A stretch of 64,000 nt of DNA from an archaeon (GTDB lineage: Archaea; Nanobdellota; Nanobdellia; Pacearchaeales; GW2011-AR1). Location: contig JAUWIJ010000002.1 in NCBI GenBank assembly GCA_030605415.1, positions 28,514 through 92,513 of the forward strand, written 5' to 3'. The translations under genes were made by a program, and so were the position numbers. Shown here piece after piece: positions 58,323-64,000 of the stretch (the first letter of the stretch is position 1; each line of letters opens with the position of its first letter). Below the pieces are notes generated by a model. That model made no database searches and had not been told where the DNA came from. It worked only from the letters and a program-made list of their open reading frames with translations.

Positions 58323-58837
58323 TGTATTTTTACTAATTGATAGTCATCATAAAATTTATTTTTTCCTTTTTTGACTTGTTTTCTGATTCCTTCTAATTTA
58401 AATCCACATTTCTCCATTACCCTTTTTGACGCAGGATTAAATGTGAACGCGAATCCTACTATTCTTTTTAGTTTGAATTTTTCATTAAGTTTTTTGATAA
58501 ATAATTTTAATGCCCTTGTCGCGATTCCATTTCCCCAGCACTTCTTTCCAATCCAATACCCAATCTCTGTTGATTCATTTTCGTAATCTATTTTGTGGGT
58601 TCCCATATTCCCTACATAAATTCCATCTGAGATAATAGCAAAATTATATTTCGAAGGTTTTTTCTTTTTGTATTCCGCAATAGATTCCTTTAGCCATTTC
58701 TTTTCAAATTTTTTTGTTATTTTTGGAGGATTTGATGAAAGCGTTAGTCCAATAGCATCCGTTACTTTTTCATCTAAAAACATCTCCATCATTTCGTCCA
58801 AATCAGACATTTTAAATTTTCTTAGTTCTATTTTCAT
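58319..58837 (-). CDS. GNAT (RimJ-like) acetyltransferase
   Basis: YWIGKKCWGNGIATRALKLFI, NPASKRVMEKCGFKLEGI. Confidence 0.9.
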   Translation of the reverse strand: MKIELRKFKMSDLDEMMEMFLDEKVTDAIGLTLSSNPPKITKKFEKKWLKESIAEYKKKKPSKYNFAIISDGIYVGNMGTHKIDYENESTEIGYWIGKKCWGNGIATRALKLFIKKLNEKFKLKRIVGFAFTFNPASKRVMEKCGFKLEGIRKQVKKGKNKFYDDYQLVKIQ

Positions 58838-59103
58838 ACAATCCCCCCAATCAAATTTTCCATAAATTTTCCATTCATTTTAATTAATCCGTAAGTCGAG
58901 GATATTATAAAAACCCCTTGCAAAATAATGAAAATTAAATCTCCGATGTAGATACTATATATTTCCAAACAAATTCCTCCGAGTATTAACAACGGATAAA
59001 CATACTTTCTCCCGAATTCCTTTTTAGATGCAATTGCAGAAGTCCCAAGAATTATAAACACCAATCCAATAACCGCGACTATCTTAAATATATTTATTTC
59101 CAT
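58834..59103 (-). CDS. small membrane protein
   Basis: three TM segments, 4-nt overlap with the next gene. Confidence 0.65.
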   Translation of the reverse strand: MEINIFKIVAVIGLVFIILGTSAIASKKEFGRKYVYPLLILGGICLEIYSIYIGDLIFIILQGVFIISSTYGLIKMNGKFMENLIGGIV

Positions 59104-59104
59104 T

Positions 59105-60649
59105 CTATATCATCCCCTCAATTAAATTTTTTAGTTCGTCGGTATGAAAAGGTCGACCATTGTATTTCAAAAGTCGGTTCTCAATTTTGATTCCAGTTTT
59201 CTCTCTGATTAATCTGCCCAATTGCCCAGTAAGATTACATTCAACGAGAATTACATTATCGGCTTCTTGCAATTCCTTCTTAATTCGATTTGATAACGGT
59301 TTCATATATAAAACTTGCAAAAATTTGGCGTCGAGGTCTTTAATTACATCCTTGATTACACCCGAGGTTGAACCCCATCCAACAATTAAATTTTTCGATT
59401 TTTCGTTTCCATGAATTTTTATCATTTCAAATTTATCTTTAATAAAATCTTTCAAGGTCGCATATTTTGCCAATCGCCTGTTGGCATTTTCTGTGGTCAA
59501 TCTATAAGACTCGGTCGAGTTTCCAAATTTATCAGTTTCGTATGATGAATTTTTTACTAAATTTTTACCCGGGATTTTTCTTATGATTTTAAATTTTGGA
59601 GTTTTGTTTGAAGATTCTACCGAAGAGAACTCGGATTCGGCCAAATGTTTGTCGCTAAGAATTATTGATAGTGTTCTGAATTTTTCCGCGAGGTATAACG
59701 CTTCGGATGTTTTTTCAATTGTTTCAGTTGGATTCCCAGGGGCAACAACGACTCGTGGAAATTCACCATGTCCTGCTCTGAGTGCGACATTCAAATCTGA
59801 TTGTGCTGTATAAGTTGGAACACCCGTCCCTGGTCCTGGTCGCGATGCAAGATAAACAGTTAGCGGAATTTCGGATATGCCCTGAAGAGAAAAAGTTTCA
59901 CCCATTAAATCAAAGCCACCGCCAGAAGTTCCGGTCATTGTTTTAGCTCCGGCAAAAGAAGCACCGAGCGCCATATTCGCCGCCGCAATTTCGTTTTCAG
60001 CTTGGAATACCATTAACTTATTTTCCACCTGGTCTTTTGCAAGTTCGTTCATCGCGTTTGTCGCCGGCGTCATCGGATAAGCAATGTACAAATCTAACCC
60101 AGAGTTTTTCGCACCAATCGCAATCGCCTGACTCCCCGATAAAATTGATGGTTTATTATTAAGCTTTTTCAATTGATGAATTATTTTCTGAGAATCGTAA
60201 CCTTTCTTAGCCGAAATAATCGCCTTATCAAATTCTTTAAACTGCGATTTTATTTCTTTTTCTAACTCCACTAATGGAATACCGAAAATTTTTATTAGAG
60301 CTCCAGCGAGGGAAATATTAATATTCCGTCCTTCATTTTTAAATTCATCTGCTGTAATTATAAGTCCATTTTTTTTCAAAGCCTGCCTGTGTGTTTTTAT
60401 TGTTCGCTCATCTAAAGCGATTAAAATATCGGCCCTTGCTTCGTGGCTTTCAATTTGAACATCAGAGATTGAAAGAGTATTGAAATTATGACCGCCACGG
60501 ATTAAAGACTGGTAGTCACGGTAGTTGAAAGTAAAATAGCCGTATCCAACCAGAACGTTTGATACAATTTGCGAAACTTTGTTAATACCCTGACCCGCCT
60601 TGCCACCTATAATAATATTCAACCTCATAAAACCCCTAACTCCTCGCAC
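59105..60649 (-). CDS. 2-oxoacid:ferredoxin oxidoreductase gamma-alpha fusion
   Basis: IIGGKAGQGINKVSQIVSNVL gamma domain then AIAIGAKNSGLDLYIAYPMTPATNAMNEL alpha domain. Confidence 0.93.
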   Translation of the reverse strand: MRGVRGFMRLNIIIGGKAGQGINKVSQIVSNVLVGYGYFTFNYRDYQSLIRGGHNFNTLSISDVQIESHEARADILIALDERTIKTHRQALKKNGLIITADEFKNEGRNINISLAGALIKIFGIPLVELEKEIKSQFKEFDKAIISAKKGYDSQKIIHQLKKLNNKPSILSGSQAIAIGAKNSGLDLYIAYPMTPATNAMNELAKDQVENKLMVFQAENEIAAANMALGASFAGAKTMTGTSGGGFDLMGETFSLQGISEIPLTVYLASRPGPGTGVPTYTAQSDLNVALRAGHGEFPRVVVAPGNPTETIEKTSEALYLAEKFRTLSIILSDKHLAESEFSSVESSNKTPKFKIIRKIPGKNLVKNSSYETDKFGNSTESYRLTTENANRRLAKYATLKDFIKDKFEMIKIHGNEKSKNLIVGWGSTSGVIKDVIKDLDAKFLQVLYMKPLSNRIKKELQEADNVILVECNLTGQLGRLIREKTGIKIENRLLKYNGRPFHTDELKNLIEGMI

Positions 60650-62573
60650 TTACAACTTCTTTAATTTTCTCGACGGAGTTAGGATTTACCAGTGTCATTA
60701 ATCCTTCGGGTTTTTCATTTATCAATAATGCCTTTAATATTCTTCTCATTATTTTTCCGCTTCTTGTCTTCGGCAAATCTTCTACGAAAAAAATTCTTTT
60801 CGGTCTTGCCGTTGGACCTATTTTAATATCTACATGTTTCTTTAACTTCTTCTCCAATTTCTCCGAACTCTTTCTCCATTTTAGCACCACGAAAGCAATC
60901 GGAACCTGTCCCTTAATTTTGTCCGGCATTGGAACCACCGCACAATCTTTTACATGCCAGTTGTCGTGTATTGCGTTTTCTACTTCTGCCGTCGAAAGCC
61001 GATGCCCGGCAACTTTCATAACGTCATCTGTTCGCCCGGTAATTCTAATTAAACCATTTTGCAAATATGCTCCGTCGCTGGTATCATACATTGTTTTGAA
61101 TTTTTTCCAGTAGGTGTCTACGTATTTTTTGTGATTGTTGAATATTCCATGAAGCATTCCAGGAGCGAATGGACTTTGTTGCACTAAAAATCCGGAATCT
61201 CCTTTTGGCACAGCCCCCCCCCTTTCATTTACAATTGCGTGCCGAGTGCCAGGAAAACTTGTTCCCGAAACCGTTGGAACAAAAGGACCAATTCCCGGCA
61301 ATGTATTAATCAACGTTCCGCCAGTTTCGGTTTGCCACCATGTGTCAATCAAAGGACACCTCCCTCCTCCGATTTTATTGAAATACCACATCCACGATTC
61401 TTTATCAATCGGCTCCCCAACAGTTCCCAGAATTTTCAGCGAGGACAAATCATATTTACTAATCCATTTTTTGTCGCCGCCCATAAACATTCTGATTGCC
61501 GTCGGTGCAGTATAAAACACATTAACTTCATTGTCCTGAATTATTTTCCACCATCTGCCCGGATTTGGAAATACTGGTCCGCCTTCATAAATTAGTGTTG
61601 TTGCTCCCGTTAAAAGCGGACCGTACATTGCGTAAGTGTGTCCGGTTATCCATCCGATGTCTGCGGTGCACCACATTACATCTCCTCGATGTAAATCAAA
61701 ATTCCATTTACATGTCCAATATGCCTGAGTTGCATATCCGCCAGTGTCATGAACTATCCCCTTTGGTTTTCCAGTTGTCCCAGACGTATACAATAAAAAC
61801 ATGGTATCTTCGGATTTCATTATTTCCGGCTTGCAATATGAGTTTGCCTTTTCTATCTCCGTGTCAAAGTCTAAAAATTTCCCCCCTCTGACTTTCCCCC
61901 CTATTCGGTTTACCACAATTATTTTTTTGATTGTTGTTTTTCTTGCAGCCACCTTCGCCTTCTTTAATAACGGTTCTTTTTTGCCTTGTCTATAATATCC
62001 GTCGGCGGTAATCAAAATTTTTGCTTTACCATCTTGGATTCTTGCTTTCAGCGCGTCGGCCGAAAATGCCGAAAAGACGACCGAGTGAATTGCACCAATT
62101 CGCGTGCAAGCCAACATTGCGGTTAAAGCTTGCGGTATCATCGGGAGATATATCGAAACGACGTCACCCTTTTTAATTCCATTTTGCTTTAGAACATTTG
62201 CAAATTTGTTAACTTTATCGTAGAGTTCACCATAAGTTATTTTTATTGGTTTTTCATTTGTTGGTTCGGGAACCCATATCATCGCTATTGCTTTTGGTTT
62301 ATCTAAGTACCTGTCGAGACAATTAACACAAAAATTTAACTCGCCCCCCTTGAACCATTTGAAATACGGGAGTTTTTCTTCATAAGTTTCATCCCATTCT
62401 TTTTCCCACGTTAATCCTCCCTTTGCGAGTTCTCCCCAGAATTTAACGGGATTCTTTTCGGCCTTGTCATAAATTTTTGGGTCAGACATATTTGCAATTT
62501 CTTTCATTGCATCACTCGGCCAGAACACCCCCCCCTTTTTTGTCACATATTTAATGCCCTTACTTTTTTTCAT
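60636..62573 (-). CDS. acs: acetyl-CoA synthetase (AMP-forming)
   Basis: MFLLYTSGTTGKPKGIVHDTGGY, DTWWQTETGG, SGKIMRRIL. Confidence 0.96.
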   Translation of the reverse strand: MKKSKGIKYVTKKGGVFWPSDAMKEIANMSDPKIYDKAEKNPVKFWGELAKGGLTWEKEWDETYEEKLPYFKWFKGGELNFCVNCLDRYLDKPKAIAMIWVPEPTNEKPIKITYGELYDKVNKFANVLKQNGIKKGDVVSIYLPMIPQALTAMLACTRIGAIHSVVFSAFSADALKARIQDGKAKILITADGYYRQGKKEPLLKKAKVAARKTTIKKIIVVNRIGGKVRGGKFLDFDTEIEKANSYCKPEIMKSEDTMFLLYTSGTTGKPKGIVHDTGGYATQAYWTCKWNFDLHRGDVMWCTADIGWITGHTYAMYGPLLTGATTLIYEGGPVFPNPGRWWKIIQDNEVNVFYTAPTAIRMFMGGDKKWISKYDLSSLKILGTVGEPIDKESWMWYFNKIGGGRCPLIDTWWQTETGGTLINTLPGIGPFVPTVSGTSFPGTRHAIVNERGGAVPKGDSGFLVQQSPFAPGMLHGIFNNHKKYVDTYWKKFKTMYDTSDGAYLQNGLIRITGRTDDVMKVAGHRLSTAEVENAIHDNWHVKDCAVVPMPDKIKGQVPIAFVVLKWRKSSEKLEKKLKKHVDIKIGPTARPKRIFFVEDLPKTRSGKIMRRILKALLINEKPEGLMTLVNPNSVEKIKEVVSARS

Positions 62574-62673
62574 ATTTAGAAATATAAGAACTATTTAATT
62601 TTGTTTTAACTTTCAACCAAACCATCTTGTCACCTTTGTTTATATCAGATGAGAAGTTTATAAAAGTTTGTGA

Positions 62674-62731
62674 GGCGTCACGCGCGACGGAACCTCCGAG
62701 TAGGACGCCGAGGCGTCTATTTATTATCGGC
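62674..62731 (+). repeat. palindromic element, intergenic divergent copy
   Basis: GGCGTCACGCGCGACGGAACCTCCGAGTAGGACGCC-GA-GGCGTCTATTTATTATCGGC; 58 nt, abuts PC4-like stop codon. Confidence 0.5.
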
Positions 62732-63052
62732 TCACATCAATCCCTGCTCGTCGATTCCCGCGTCATCATCTTCGGTCGCCGTTGGTTCTGCCTGTGGTTT
62801 GCCAGGTACTTCCTTTACCACTTCAGATTTAAGATCTGCAGAATCAATAGAATTAATCATCTTCTTAAACTCTTCGAATTTATCGGCTGGAATTCTCAGC
62901 CCTTTTTTCGTCGGTCCCGTATAGGTTTCACTTTGAGTAAATTCTCTAATATCAATTCCTACCTTTCCGTTAAACTCTTTAATTCCCACGACAATTTCAG
63001 TCACGATTCCTTGATATTCCCCTTTCGGGATTTTTCCAATTTCTTTTTCCAT
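62732..63052 (-). CDS. PC4/p15-like ssDNA-binding transcriptional coactivator
   Basis: NGKVGIDIREFTQSETYTGPTKKGLRIPADKFEEFKKMI. Confidence 0.82.
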   Translation of the reverse strand: MEKEIGKIPKGEYQGIVTEIVVGIKEFNGKVGIDIREFTQSETYTGPTKKGLRIPADKFEEFKKMINSIDSADLKSEVVKEVPGKPQAEPTATEDDDAGIDEQGLM

Positions 63053-63095
63053 AAATTATATTGTCTTAAATTCTTTATAAATATTTAGGTAGTAT

Positions 63096-63180
63096 AAATA
63101 AAAAGAGGAGGCTAAAAAACCGAAGCTATTTAGCCTCCAATACTTAACCGAAGCCAAGTATATTCAACCGAAGTTGAACA
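63096..63180 (-). ncRNA. candidate small RNA: three consecutive UUCG-tetraloop hairpins
   Basis: minus strand TTCAAC-TTCG-GTTGAA, ATACTTGGC-TTCG-GTTAAGTAT, GGAGGCTAAATAGC-TTCG-GTTTTTTAGCCTCC then TCTTTTTATTT; TATA-like GCTTTATAATC ~25 nt upstream. Confidence 0.75.
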
Positions 63181-63364
63181 AATAACAACGGTATTTAGAG
63201 ATTATAAAGCTTTCTGACTATTTTTTGGGAGTTACGAAAAAGGATTTGCAGTAGAAGAAATTGGGATTTGACATTTGGATTGTTGCACGGTTAATCCGTA
63301 CTTGTGATATATGAAATTATTGTGATTAATTACAAATTTGAATTAATTTTCACACCCCTTCCTA

Positions 63365-63658
63365 TTATTTACACACGTGAGATAAATAAGGAACTGAATA
63401 ATAAGGACATCCGCCTTCAAAACACTTCATTCCATACTTGTCATTTGCAGATTTATTTTTTTTATGTTTACAATATCCCTTCGCATTTTTGAACTTACAT
63501 TTAATATTTTGATTCAATATTTCACTAATCATTTTGTCAAATTCATATAGTTGAATTAGTGATGAAGCTTGATTATTAAAGAACTTCAAACGATATCTAT
63601 TTAATATTTCGCTAAATCTTTCCTTTGTATTCCATGTGGAAATAATTTTCTGATTCAT
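63365..63658 (-). CDS. hypothetical Cys-containing protein
   Basis: CKFKNAKGYCKHKKNK...CFEGGCPYYS. Confidence 0.6.
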   Translation of the reverse strand: MNQKIISTWNTKERFSEILNRYRLKFFNNQASSLIQLYEFDKMISEILNQNIKCKFKNAKGYCKHKKNKSANDKYGMKCFEGGCPYYSVPYLSHVCK

Positions 63659-63659
63659 A

Positions 63660-63923
63660 TTAAATCAATTCCCCAAAAGGAATCCTAAAAACCATTTCAC
63701 CTTTGATATTTTCCAGAGTCACATTTTCATTCCAATCAGACCACAAATTATTATCTCCCTTCGTTATATATCTGCCATCTTTTATTTTTATTACCCGATG
63801 AATTACCTTATCGCCTTTTGAATTTTCAAATATAACAACGTCTCCAACCTGAATGTTATCAGTTTTAATAGAATAAACCATATCCCACGGTTTTAATTCT
63901 GGGAACATTGAATCCCCCATCAT
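63660..63923 (-). CDS. signal peptidase I-like (S24/S26) protein
   Basis: MMGDSMFPELKPWDMVY...GDVVIFENSKGDKVIHRVIKIKDGRYITKGDNN. Confidence 0.85.
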   Translation of the reverse strand: MMGDSMFPELKPWDMVYSIKTDNIQVGDVVIFENSKGDKVIHRVIKIKDGRYITKGDNNLWSDWNENVTLENIKGEMVFRIPFGELI

Positions 63924-64000
63924 CCTGTCGCCGATTAATACAAAATTAAATATAAATGAAAAAAGTAAAAATGGAATTAGGGATAATAAAAAATACGGTA

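Overview
AT-rich archaeal chromosome segment, probably from a DPANN-type lineage such as Pace- or Woesearchaeota (inferred from archaeal S27ae/S24e/Spt4/Rpo7, archaeal TyrRS, RNase P p30, PC4 and small gene sizes). The host backbone encodes an Isc Fe-S cluster, a glycolysis/gluconeogenesis operon, a sugar-kinase/GH130 set, translation and transcription genes, several toxin-antitoxin-like pairs, and an acetate/2-oxoacid ferredoxin oxidoreductase operon ending in a short, divergent [FeFe]-hydrogenase-like protein. Accessory DNA sits at two tRNA loci: an intron-containing tRNA-Ile(TAT) flanked by an integrated primase/integrase element and a second small island, and a tRNA-Glu(TTC) followed by a nested array of tRNA-fragment-bounded modules next to a truncated integrase. 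The most interesting non-coding signals are: (1) a dispersed ~57-nt palindromic element inserted in-frame, as exactly 19 codons, in at least two and probably three protein genes; (2) a ~85-nt candidate small RNA made of three consecutive UUCG-tetraloop hairpins; (3) a free-standing, structurally intact fragment of 23S rRNA containing the GTPase-associated centre; (4) a dense hairpin field in the integrated element. All assignments are by eye from sequence; no searches were run.
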